DNA of 64,000 bases from Corallium rubrum (Eukaryota > Cnidaria > Anthozoa > Scleralcyonacea > Coralliidae), in contig OZ035998.1 in the NCBI GenBank assembly GCA_964035015.1, positions 36,832,128-36,896,127 on the forward strand, given 5' to 3'. Made by a program: the position numbers and the translations under genes. A model generated the notes under the pieces. That model was not told where the DNA came from and made no database searches. It saw only the letters and a list, made by a program, of their open reading frames with translations. This document shows positions 46,585 to 57,800 of the stretch, in pieces (within the stretch, counting starts at the first letter, position 1; each line of letters starts with the position of its first letter).

Positions 46585-46949
46585 AAGGAGTCAATTGTAT
46601 TGTATTTAACTGTTCAGTTTAAAAAAGAACTATTGTCCGATGGAGCTTTTATGGTGCCTGGTTCTAGCTCATGAAATAAATTTCCGCTATAATATTAGAC
46701 TCTTTGGAGAACATTAGTATTTTTAAATCCAGGCTTAAAACACATCTTTTTAAGACTGCTTATGATTTGTAAGATACCAATCTGTATTGCAATACTTCTG
46801 TCACTAATCACTTTGTCTGTCTAGATTTTGTCATCGGAAGTATATAATTCAGTCACTTTATCATTTTTAACAGTACACATTCTCAGCTATAACCAACATA
46901 ACTCGCAATGTGCCAATGTATCATGCACATGTGGTGTGAATAATAGTGT

Positions 46950-47189
46950 CATTTAAACGGAGAAAATAAGTCGCGACTTAATTAAGACGCGTCCTATTTA
47001 AGTCGCGAACACACCCGTATAACGGTCAATTTCTAGTAAGTCGCGACTTATTTTGGACTAGCTTTCACCCCTGTTCTTATTTTAGTCGTGACTTACTTTG
47101 GTCCCAAACAAATTGACCATTTATACGGACCTATACGAGTGTGTTCGCGACTTAAATAGGACACTTATTATTTTCTCCCGTTTAAATGG
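46950..47189. mobile_element. MITE rich in AAGTCGCGACTTA palindromes
   Basis: The ends CATTTAAACGG-AGAAAATAA and TTATTTTCTCCCGTTTAAATG are inverted. Inner GTCGCGACTTA and CGCGACTTAAATAGGA words pair across the element. Confidence 0.8.
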
Positions 47190-48312
47190 CCCTAATGTGC
47201 GACCTTTATATCATGTCTTTAGTTCTTTACTGTCTTTGTGCCAATATATACTGTGGAGCTAGAGTACTAGCTGTTACAGCTGTTACAACAGATATGAGCC
47301 TATTGTCTGTATGTCTCATATCTGTCCCCACAAATTTATACATTCCCCATCAATGTTTTTTTTATGAATAGCCTAAATTTGTATGATATACACTATTGCT
47401 AGTTGGTTCTGTCCAGTCAGTTGAGTCCAGTCAGCCCTGTCCAGTTGGTCGTGTCCAATTGGTCCTAGCCTGCTTGTTATTTAAGGGCATTGCAGGCATG
47501 CGAGTTGGTCAGGTTAGTGTATAAGCTATGATAAGCTAATTAAGCCTTAGCCACTTACTAATTTAGGCTTAAGGATACTGTAAGTACCCAGACATGCAGG
47601 CCTGCAAAAAGATGGCTGAAGACTGAGGCAAAATGGTTGAGTGAAGACCACTCTAGTTATTAGCAGTGAGAGTGTGGCCCATGAAATTTTAAATTATGTA
47701 TTGGGTCTTTGAAAGGGTATTTCTTGCATTTTGAAGGTACTATTCTCATGTTTGTATCTGCAGTGCTGGGCTAGATTTTAAATTTGTTGAATTGCCCCAA
47801 GTTGCATGTATGAAACCCTGGGGCATATTTCCCTGGCCTCTTCATGGCCCTTGTTAACCCAGAAAATCCACTTTGCATATAGATCAGCCACATAGGTATA
47901 TACAGTACTTTACCCCCCAAAAATGCCAAAATTATCTTGTGCAACTGTTTTCTGAGTTTTGTTTATGTTAAATAGAGTACTACTGTACATGTGGATTGTG
48001 AAGCCTGCATTTTAAAATATGTAAAAGCTTTCCTGATCCGTAAATCACAGGAATTGCAAAGACAGCTCCCTATTGTAGTTTTTCAATATGTAGTTCCATA
48101 AAGATAAATCATTAGCATATTAATTATATAAAATATTGATTTTTGCGCCACTAATAAAAATGATAATCTCACATGTGTGGTAATAATTCATGATAATCTC
48201 ACATGTGATGATTATCGCTGAATCAGTTTATATTACCGTTGATATTAGTTTAATGCAATTTTTGTAAGGCAATAGGACAATTTTTTTATATAATAAACAG
48301 GACAATACATGC

Positions 48313-48440
48313 ATGTATGGAAATATGAAATTTATTTCTTGTGTTGACCAAGATATCTTACTCATTCGCTTCACTCACTCATGAGACATCTTGGTTAACA
48401 CTCAAAATAAATTTCATATTTCTGCACATCCATGTATTAT
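48313..48440. mobile_element. Foldback element
   Basis: ATGGAAATATGAAATTTATT faces AATAAATTTCATATTTCTGC in complement, followed by the TGTTGACCAAGATATCTTAC complement. A diverged relative lies near 39715-39790. Confidence 0.7.
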
Positions 48441-48691
48441 TATTCTCTATATAAATTATAATGCAATCCACCATTATAGCAAAAGATGGCAGATGAAGGC
48501 AGATGAGGTCTGACAATTAAGAAAAACATTGTTTGACATACGTCAACGTGAGTTTATTAAATAGTTTATATTATATAGCTTTCTTCTTGCCAATTTTTGT
48601 ATCCTCGAGGTTCAGTTTTATAACCTTTCTTCAAGATATAGTTTTCACTGAATGCAAAGAATTTTAGTAAAACGTATACATGTATATTTAA

Positions 48692-48915
48692 AGGCACAGA
48701 GTCATGCAGGTATTGAATTACACATGAGACAAGAATATTTATATTTGTATGCTAAGTATAAAGGCATAATATTCATAAAATGTTAATATAGTACAGACAA
48801 TTTAGTCCAAGTTTTGACGTGTGTTATATATGTATTTATAATAATTTTAATCATGTGAACTTGAATTTGTCCACAAAGTTTTTCAAGTTTGCGTCATGGT
48901 GATACTGTGCCTTTA
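48692..48915 (+). mobile_element. Interspersed repeat family B, copy 3
   Basis: Matches 26953-27216 from AAAGGCACAG to ACTGTGCCTTT, with the conserved TTTTAATCATGTGAACTTGA and ATTTGTCCAC. Confidence 0.75.
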
Positions 48916-48974
48916 AAATGTATATGTCACCAGCCACCCAGCCACCATCTTTTTTACTATGGTGGATTGTGCCA

Positions 48975-49203
48975 ATTGATGGTACCGAAAAAGATGGTGC
49001 CACAATTGCAACCTCAAATCAGCTCAAATAACAACTAAACAATGTTTATCATGCTAAGGTGGATTACATAACCAAGAACTTCATTCCTACCAAAGTTAAA
49101 ACCATATATCTTCCAATAATTCTGCAAGAAACAATATTTACTGCACGCAAAGGATTGTGGTTAAATGTGCAAGTCGCCATCTTTTTCAGTAACGGTCAAT
49201 TGT
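48975..49203. mobile_element. MITE, second copy of the 5848-6106 family
   Basis: The ends CCAATTGATGGTACCGAAAA and AACGGTCAATTG are imperfectly inverted. The centre matches the first copy closely. Confidence 0.75.
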
Positions 49204-50003
49204 AAATATGCAAGTTTTTGGTGGATTGGCTCTATTTGCTACCAATATATTACCGTAAATAAGCTCTCTAATGCTAAAATATTGAAGTGTAAAGTACCTG
49301 AAGATACTGTAGTTTTATCAGACTCATCAGAACAAGTTAACTTTTGTGAAACCATGACTCGATTCGGAGATTGACATTCTGACATCTTTTATAGTTTAAT
49401 ACGACTTCTCGAGTTCTTAAAAAAATTGTTTATTCAACAGAGGAACAATATAAGTATATAACCGTGTAAGTAGTCATAAGTTACAACACATATTCAAAAT
49501 TAAATGAATCGCACAACGCACCTCTTTGGCTCTTTCAGTCTTTCACCCCAAACGCACCTGGACAAAAGTAATGTTGCGATATAACTAGGTCTAAACCAAG
49601 TACATTTATGTTTATTCTAAAGATGCTGACCACTAATGATCTGGGGGCGATTATATGCTGTACAATAATTTGAATAGTACGTGCGTTTTTATTGGTCGAT
49701 AATAAAAGGACAGATGCACAGATTACGTCACTGACGTGTCCGATTTCTCTAAACCAAACACGGATCACGAGCCAAAGTTCGTCATGCCAAAAAGCGCGCG
49801 AGGGACTGTGGCGGACTCGAAAGACGCGCGGGAAACTGTGTGCCCACGCGCTTTTCGCTTTTTGGTGACGAATTGTCAAGATGGGCACCCTGTGATTTGT
49901 ATAGATCATGGATCACGTCAGATTATTTTTCAATGCCGCGGAAATTCGCCGGGAAAATTTAGTAAGTATGTTTAAACATAATTTTTCTGTTTTTTATTGC
50001 ATA

Positions 50004-50122
50004 AAACAAATAGATTCCATTTTGCCGTTGTCTGTCAAGAACATCAGTGACCAGTACCATGTTGTAGCGTCATCTGTGAATCTATAACTGAACAGACAAC
50101 GGCAAAATGGGATCTATTTGTT
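50004..50122. mobile_element. Short MITE with AACAAATAGATTC ends, uninterrupted copy
   Basis: The left end AACAAATAGATTCCATTTTG and the complementary right end pair over about 30 bp. The same family at 62478-62990 carries a nested insertion. Confidence 0.85.
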
Positions 50123-50256
50123 AATTTGACGATTTTAGTTCAAACTTCCTAGGACAAAATCTTTCTATATTTGTATGGTGTCCGAAGAGAAAACTTCAAA
50201 CATTTTTACTTGCATCTTCATAATTTCACACACAACGTTTTCGCTAATCCTGGATT

Positions 50257-50600
50257 AAAGGTACAGTGTCATCCAAGAGTGTCACCATGACGCAAACTTG
50301 AAAAAGTTCGCGGACAAATTCAAGTTCACATGATTAAAATTTTGGTAAATATCATGCACGTCAAAGCTTGGACTAAAGAGTCCGTAAGAAAACGCACTAA
50401 TGAGTTACTTTTTTAACTTCTCCTTTTAATTTCTTTGCACACAAATATTTTCCTCCGCGCAAAACTATTAATTAAACGGTAATTGGTCTTTAGTATTTTA
50501 TTCTGGCTAACGCCAGACGATTTTATTCACCTCTGGGGAAGCCCCCGGACAGGAATGAGTTATAAACTATCTCTTTAATACCCGACGCTGTGCCTTTAAG
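50257..50600 (-). mobile_element. Interspersed repeat family B, copy 4
   Basis: The plus strand opens AAAGGTACAGTGTCATCCAA, keeps the complement of the family core (ACAAATTCAAGTTCACATGA) and ends GACGCTGTGCCTTTAA. A fragment with the GCCAGACGATTTTATTC motif sits inside. Confidence 0.7.
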
Positions 50601-51041
50601 CTAATCACCTTTTGAACAACCCGCCCCTGGGAAGGGCCTGGCAAATATGAATCTGTCACGTGAGCGGTATTAACACGATTCTTCTGCAATCTGATTGGCT
50701 AGCAAGTTCAGGGTCAGTACAACAAGAAACTATTTCTTAAAAGAAATAGCTGTTTCGTTCCGGTCAGTCGTAATTTTAGCTCAACTAATTATTTTCCCCA
50801 TGTAGACTGGCGCGACAATTTTTACTACGCGCCTGCGTTTCATACGACAAATTTAATTTAGACGATTTTTGTTTTGCATATAAACAAACTAGAAATATGC
50901 TGAAGCGAGAAGATTATAATAAAACTACAAAAAAATAATTTAAGCTTCGTCTAATAAAACGAACACACATTTCAGACGTTGTACCGTCTGATCATGACGG
51001 ATTAGTCTCTCCTCCACAGTCCAGAGGCATAAATTCGACTG

Positions 51042-51221
51042 AATTTAAATGTGACGTGCTAGCGGTCTCGCGATTTTCGCTTGAACGCAATTATTTTGGC
51101 AACGTAAATCTTCTATTCAGTAGCAATACTCTTCTGACCGTCTATAGGAGGAAAATAAAACGTTACCAAAATAATTGCGTTCTCGGGAAAATTGCGAGAC
51201 GCTAGCACGTCGCATTTAAAT
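51042..51221. mobile_element. Foldback element
   Basis: TTTAAATGTGACGTGCTAGC faces GCTAGCACGTCGCATTTAAA, and the inner CGCAATTATTTTGG complement is also kept. Confidence 0.8.
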
Positions 51222-52384
51222 TTCATGCAGCTGATTTATTTATGACACCGCGGTATTTATTGAATAATCGCCAATAGCAAATCCATAAATTTAGCCAAAT
51301 AAAGGCCAAAAGGATCAATATAAATTAGGTCAATAACGGACTATCATCATTTTCGTCGTCATAGGTCATAGTTTAATTCTCGAATCAGAATAATCCATTT
51401 AGATGGGCCACAAATAAATGATAACGAACTTCTAGCCTCAAACTATTGACATCGTTCATGAAATAGCTATATTTTAAAATTATTAGACACGCGTGAAACA
51501 GTGCGACTGACCACCTGGAACGCGCAGTTGCCATACATAACGAATGCATTCTCGAGTTCAACGAGGGGAAAGTTCCTACTTTCTACAGCATGATCTTGAT
51601 TGATGATTCGCTTCGCACGGGATTGTTTACGTCTTCAAATTTACTCTAGATCAGCAATAATTTCACTTCGTTTTGGCGTTTAACCACGCCTCCAACTAAA
51701 TTTTTTATGCGGAATTTTGATTTCATTGGATAAGATCACAGTTATGTCAACAACACTGCACTACGATTGGACGATTTTCATCTGCGATGACAGTTTCTTT
51801 TGTGATGTCAATGGAAAGCTAATACAGTAACAGTTTCGTTCCTGCGGGGAACGAAACAAAAATTGAAAACCAAAAGTCCATAATAAAGTTTCCTAAGTTG
51901 CCAAATAACGTTTTCGTACAGACTGTGCGAAGTTTGTGCGATAAAACCGAGAGATATAATGAATTTTTCTGGCTATTTTTAAGTTTTGAACTGTTTTCGT
52001 CTTCAGTTTACTGTTACGTGTTACCTTACCTGTTAGCTTTTTCGTATCGCTTCTTGTTTTTCGGCTTTCATTTGTCGTGTTTTTAGGCAAGCGGGTTTAA
52101 TTAAAGAAAACCAGCCGACAAAGGTACCTTCTTTCAACTGAGTATTTGTATTCAAATCAACTCAGAAATTTTCGCGCCAAAACTTACGGGTCCACGAAAA
52201 AAATCGTGTTGACTAGTCGGTAAATATCGTAGGTAAATATCCCGACCGCTCGGGAACCAATCAGCATGCATCGTTTTGCGTACAGACTGTGTCCAAACGA
52301 AACCAGTCATATAATAAGTTTTTAGTAATGTTTGATTTAGTTAGTTTCAGAAATTGCAGCTTGATGTTAGTTATAATTGTCAGT

Positions 52385-52556
52385 GGTTTGTTTGTTTGTT
52401 TGTTTGTTTGTTTGTTTGTTTGTTTGTTTGTTTGTTTGTTTGTTTGTTTGTTTGTTTGTTTGTTTGTTTGTTTGTTTGTTTGTTTGTTTGTTTGTTTGTT
52501 TGTTTGTTTGTTTGTTTGTTTGTTTGTTTGTTTGTTTGTTTGTTTGTTTGTTTGTT
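52385..52556. repeat. (GTTT)n microsatellite, about 43 units
   Basis: A perfect tetranucleotide run. The Leu-Phe-Val-Cys frames (up to 102 codons) are artefacts of it. Confidence 0.98.
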
Positions 52557-52680
52557 ATCTGAGTTCTAGTGGCTCAATGGTTAGAGCGTCTGGCTAGCAT
52601 TCAGAAGGTTGTGGGTTCGAGTCCCGCTTAGAGTTTCATTGAGTATTACTAACTAACACAGCTTGTACAGCAAACCACCG
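52557..52680 (+). mobile_element. tRNA-derived SINE head
   Basis: The A box TGGCTCAATGG and B box GGTTCGAGTCC are intact, with a tRNA-like anticodon arm around CTAGCAT. The acceptor stem does not pair, and CAGCTTGTACAGCAAA follows as in the 11318-11430 copy. It abuts the GTTT array. A SINE is more likely than a working tRNA gene. Confidence 0.7.
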
Positions 52681-53727
52681 ACAATTATAACATCAAACAT
52701 TGTTCTCCATTACATACGAGACAAGGACGAGGTTAAAGCGACCCGTTTAGTCCTTTCGCACCTTTATCTAAAATATGTCGTTGGAGAGAATGGAAATACA
52801 GGAATTAAACATACGCAAAAACAAGTAAAAATATTCATATTTCTTCAAAAAAATAATCCACAGAATGTGAAATTTGGCTACAATATTACTTATGTAACAA
52901 CTATGGCGAAGATAAATTCACAGTAATTTAAAGATTAAGGTAAATTCCATTTTTAGCGTTGAGATCTCGTGCAGTAAAGTACAGAAGAACAACGGTTTCA
53001 ATAAATTCTGCCGATCACGTGAATAAATCAATAGTTTTGGGGGTTTTTCAACGAAAAACCTGACTGCTGGTCGGTAAATGTTGGAGAATACATTAAAAAC
53101 CCGCATATAAAAACCTAGCGATTAGGCTAAAATCTTCACATTAACCGCTGAGCCTAAAAATTAAGACAGGTTACTATTTGAAAAATCAGGGGAAAATAGC
53201 AATAATAAAATAACTGTTTTTATATGGCAAACCGATTGTGTAGAATCTCTTATAATTTCAATATAGAAATTTGACATACTGTACACAAATAAGTGCCTCT
53301 ATACACTGTTTATAAATTTTATATAGTTTCTGTGAGCACACTACGGACTCTTATCAATAACAGTAACACTTATCAACCAGTGTAGAGTACAGGTGCTTAG
53401 TTGCTTAGCTCCAGTATTGACTGACAAGTATTTTTCTCTTAAAGAAAATAAGAACCTATTTAAGAACCTAAATAGACTAAATTCTCACTACACGCCAAAT
53501 ATATAAGAATCTTTTTAGGCTAACTTGAAAAAACCTAGGTTCTTATACGCGGGTTTTTACTGTACGGCATAGATTAAAAGTCTGTTAAAGGAAGATAATA
53601 CAACATAACAGATAACAGATAATGTTGAACCACGCAGTGATCTTACTCTCAATGTTTCCCTGTTTTTCAGTGTGCCCATTTTCCAAAAGGATTAGCAATT
53701 GGTGTAACCAATTGACGACTATTTTAA

Positions 53728-54044
53728 GGGGGTGATTACATGGATCGGACTGGGATGAGTTTTGAATTGAGACCGAAATTCGCAATTATCAAGTAAATAT
53801 TATGACAAATTTACGTCAGTTTTACTTCAGTTTTACACTGATTTGTCTACTATTTATTAATTTATGAAGTCTTCGCTATGACCACGAAACACACGAACAA
53901 CGTTTTGATGTTCTATTTCAGTTCCTTAGTCACATGTCGAAGTGAGTTCAACAGTTTTTCAGCCGGTTTGCCGGGATGAAAACGATTACATAGACATTTT
54001 CATCCCGGTTAACCGGGCCAGCCCGGTCCATGTAATCGCCCCCT
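53728..54044. mobile_element. MITE
   Basis: AGGGGGTGATTACATGGATC and the complement of GTCCATGTAATCGCCCCCT are inverted ends. An inner block, GAAATTCGCAATTATCAAGT, is shared with 5795. Confidence 0.75.
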
Positions 54045-54362
54045 AGAAGTGCCAATGCAACAAAATTTTTAAGTTGGAGGGAAAAACAAAAAAACAAAAA
54101 AAACACATTAAAATAACGTTTGAGACTACTTCTTTCGATTGTGAAAGGGAAAGCATATTCGTTTAACGTTTGAAAAGCGGCTTTTGGCTCAGAAAACTGC
54201 TCAAAACACTTTTTATAAAACTATTTAATCCAAGTCTTATTTTCCAACATCAGGAAGGCGACTTTGGCACTTAATTTCTTGAAAAGTACATGCCACATTT
54301 TTTTCATTTTTTGGAAATTGGTTATTTAGATTATGAGCTTCAAATTTGTTCTATCGAAAATT

Positions 54363-54368
54363 TTTATT
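54363..54368 (-). terminator. Possible poly(A) signal of the myosin gene
   Basis: AATAAA on the minus strand, about 325 nt after the stop codon. It was chosen because it is the first canonical hexamer I see; no clear GT-rich element supports it. Confidence 0.35.
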
Positions 54369-54692
54369 TCACAGACACTTTAATAGGCTTCAAAAGTGAA
54401 GTCAAGTTTTGGTACCTTTATCACGTCGGTTTCAGTCCCCTATGCCGGAACCATAGAGATCAGTTTGAAGGGTGAGTGAAAGCGAAGTAATAGAGCTTGA
54501 CTAGACCTTTCACCCCATAAAATCTTTCGTATAAGAAATCATTATTTAAAATTAAAAGATACAAAAACAAAAGCGACGTTGAAACTAATAACATATGTCT
54601 ATCTTTTTTTAGATTCATTGGAAACGGTACGTCATGCGTAACAACATCTGACCTATATATCCCAGCAGTGTATAACTTGGGGGCACGACTTG

Positions 54693-54849
54693 TTATTGTG
54701 TTGCAAGTAGAAGAAGATCGCGACTTCCATTCTTCTTGAAACTTGGTAGTCTCTGGTTTGTTGGTCGTACGATAATGGTTCTCTCCTTCGATCCAAGGAC
54801 ACAGGGCAACTCCCCTTCCACGCTAACTCCTGGTGTTTCACGCTTTGCC
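54693..54849 (-). CDS. MYO1D-like: Myosin I last coding exon
   Basis: 157 nt including the stop. Acceptor TCTCCTTGTTAG. Encodes PGVSVEGELPCVLGSKERTI and SFKKNGSRDLLLLATQ, the C-terminal pattern of short-tailed myosin I (V-V-(N)...C-L-GKK-T..., F-K-(N/G)-SG). Confidence 0.9.
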
Positions 54850-57800
54850 CTAACAAGGAGATGAAAATCAATAATAGTTGCATGAAAACAATATTCGTCA
54901 CAACGTCACAATGGGACGTTCACAGATTCTAGCGCCACAACTTCTTTCAAAAGTGAGCAACTGAAATTGTGAATCTTATATACAGTTTGGTGGCAAATGC
55001 TGTATCTTACTTAACCCTTTACTGCATGGCAACAATTGCCAAAGCCACAGTTGCCTTTTGGCAACTTATTACTCGGGCTACCTGTGGTAGCCGAGTCTAG
55101 GTTTCGCGATTCTTATTATTATTATTATTTTTATTTTTTTGCGACGCGTTATTAGTCCTCTGGCGGCCACTGGCGATATTGACCAATAAGCTTTGCGAAA
55201 CTGAGGCATGTGACTGCCTTCTTTCTTTTCGACTGAGAACCGTTGGACTGAGTGAGTGAGTGAGTGAGCTTTCTCGTCTCGGATGTTTTGTTTGTTCACA
55301 GACATAGTTATTGGGCAGTAATGTCGCTGGCAAGTATCTTGATATTATTATACACACTTACAATCGCACACGCCGTTCATTAAGTGAACTTGCAGGTGAC
55401 ACTTTCTAGGTAAACATGAAGCTGTGTAATAAGGCGAAGAGACTTGACATATTGAACGCTGTACAGTGTACATGTGTGGAAATAATACTTTCTTTCTTTG
55501 CTTTCCTGATGTCTGATCACTCGTCTCGGATGTGTTCTGTACGTGTGTTCACAGACATAGTTATTGGTCAGTAATGTCGCTGGCAAGTATCTTGATATAC
55601 ACTTACAATCGCACACGCCGTTGATAGTTGTGTTGATATTTAATACCTGAAGAGACTCGACATATGAACGCTGTGTACATGTGTGGAAATACGTTAATAA
55701 ATACAGGCAATCGTGTTTTGTTATTGCAAATTGTGTTTTCTATCGGAGAATTGGATTGCGTTTTGACTTTTGTCTGTGACCAATGTGTTTAATAGACTTT
55801 AGACCTTAGCACTGCATAGCGCTGTGATTTTGCAGTAGCCCGAGTGAACGCCTGACCAGGCGTCTTGTTAATTTTACTCTGGCTAACGCTACACGATTTC
55901 ACTCGTCAAGGAGAGGGGACCTCCCGGAAACCTGACCAATAAAGGGTTAAAAATAAAGGGCTAAAAACTTCTCTCTAAAGAAGTTTTAATCTTCTCGCTA
56001 AAAAACTTAATCCCCAAGGGGGGAGCTTCTGGAAACCTAGCCAATAAAGGGTTAACTCGTTCCTATTCGAGGGATTCCTCACAGATGAATAAAATCGTCT
56101 GGCGTTGGCCAAAATAAAACAAGGTGGTGGAATAGGGAAGCCCCCCCCCCCCCCCCCCCCCATATTTCTAACGAGGTTGGTAAGCTCTCCTCCCTCCACA
56201 AATACATCTAAAGATGAGGCCAAAAATGGCCTAAATTTGCTTGGGGCTTGAAATACACCCTTTTTCATTCTTTTGATAAATTAGGTCCTACAATATAAAG
56301 CGTCTTCTGAAGCCACTGGAATAAAACACCAAACACCAATTCGGACAGGAAAGAGTTAAAATACGAAGGGATCTTGATAATTGTGTTTACCAATTATTTC
56401 AGTGATCCAGGCTATTTTAGGAGAGAAAATGAAGCAAACGTTTATGCAAACTAGGTCGATGCTGTAACCGATTTACAGGGAACTACTAAGGGTCTGTTTA
56501 CGAGGGGGTAGGGTTACTCTAGCACCCTAGCACCCGGGTCAAAGTTAGCCCGGGTTTACAAGCAATATTTCACTGGTAGGGTCACCCTGTTGCCCGGGAC
56601 AACTTTATTAGACGGGGTCAGTCATAATCAGCGCAAGAAGTCTGGAACTAGTAAAAAGTTGTCCCGGGACGGGGTAGGCGAGTTATCCCTACCAAACGCG
56701 TTTACAAGGACAAAACGTAACCCGGCTAATAGGGCAACCCTAGTGGCGTGATAGGGTTACCCTAGCGTCCTCGTAAACACGACAAACAGAAAAACAAGAA
56801 ATGTACGCGAACTAGGGTAACCGGTTGCTAAGGTAACCAGGTGCTAGGGTGACCATACCTCCTTGTAAACAGGCCCTAATTAGGCTGCTATGGTTTTTTT
56901 TGTCTTTTTCTTACGAAATGAATTACTAACGAATATTTGGCTCGGGCTTGTATGTAGTTTTTGTGTTTTTCTAGCTGAAAAGAAACACGTACTTTCTCAT
57001 CCTTTGAAAGGCGACAGCCATAGCTTCTGTCACGCGATTTTCGTTACTTGAATTATGGAAGCAAACCACAAGATCATTTCCAGGAATTTTCAGTACAAAT
57101 AACTGATCCCCACCAGATGTGACCGCCAAACCAGTGGCCTGCAATACAAATAAAACTTCTACATTAGGACTAAGGCAGAAAAAATCGTAATTTTCAAGTC
57201 ATAACTTTCTAATTAATTAATAAAGGTGATCCAAGTAACTAGAACAATTTTGACGTATAAACATTGTTTTCTTGGTCAACACTATATCATGGTCGAGATA
57301 CGAATGTAGTTAGGGGCGGCGCTTAAAGAGTAAGAACAACAAAAATTACAAGTACCCATTTTTAAATTTCTGATTAACAAACGGTCTTGCGATGGTAATC
57401 CACGTAAACAAAACAACTCTTGTGCCAAACAACATCACTAATTTCGACAAAAGACAATCTTGCCGTTCGCCATCTTGTTGTAAGACCTTGTCTAATGAAC
57501 TGACGTCACAAGCCGGGTAAACATGATGAACTTTATTCTCCTGGCAGCTGAATTTTTGTGGTATGTTTTTAAAGTGTTGTGGTTTAATCAAGAATGAAAA
57601 TCATCTACAAAAAATGAGTTTCAGACATACATATGTGGAAGTATGGCTAACTAAACTTTTCGCTTTACCCAGCTTGTGACGTCACATGCATATCAAAAAA
57701 TGTATCCAATCCAAAATGACGGATACTGATTCAGATTATCAACTTTAAAAGTGCAATTAAGTTGTTTTATTGGAATACTTTGGGTCTAAATAACACACTA

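Noticed and set aside
49736-49975. 79-codon ORF with a strong downstream donor-like GTAAGTATG as a first exon
   Set aside because: It lies in an inverted-repeat region (CCAAAAAGCGC and its complement), the product is not recognised, and no partner exon was found.
52289-52597. 102-codon Leu-Phe-Val-Cys repeat ORF
   Set aside because: It is a direct translation of the GTTT microsatellite running into a SINE head.
52557-52630. Functional tRNA-Ala gene
   Set aside because: The acceptor stem does not pair and a second copy of the same degraded structure exists at 11318-11430.
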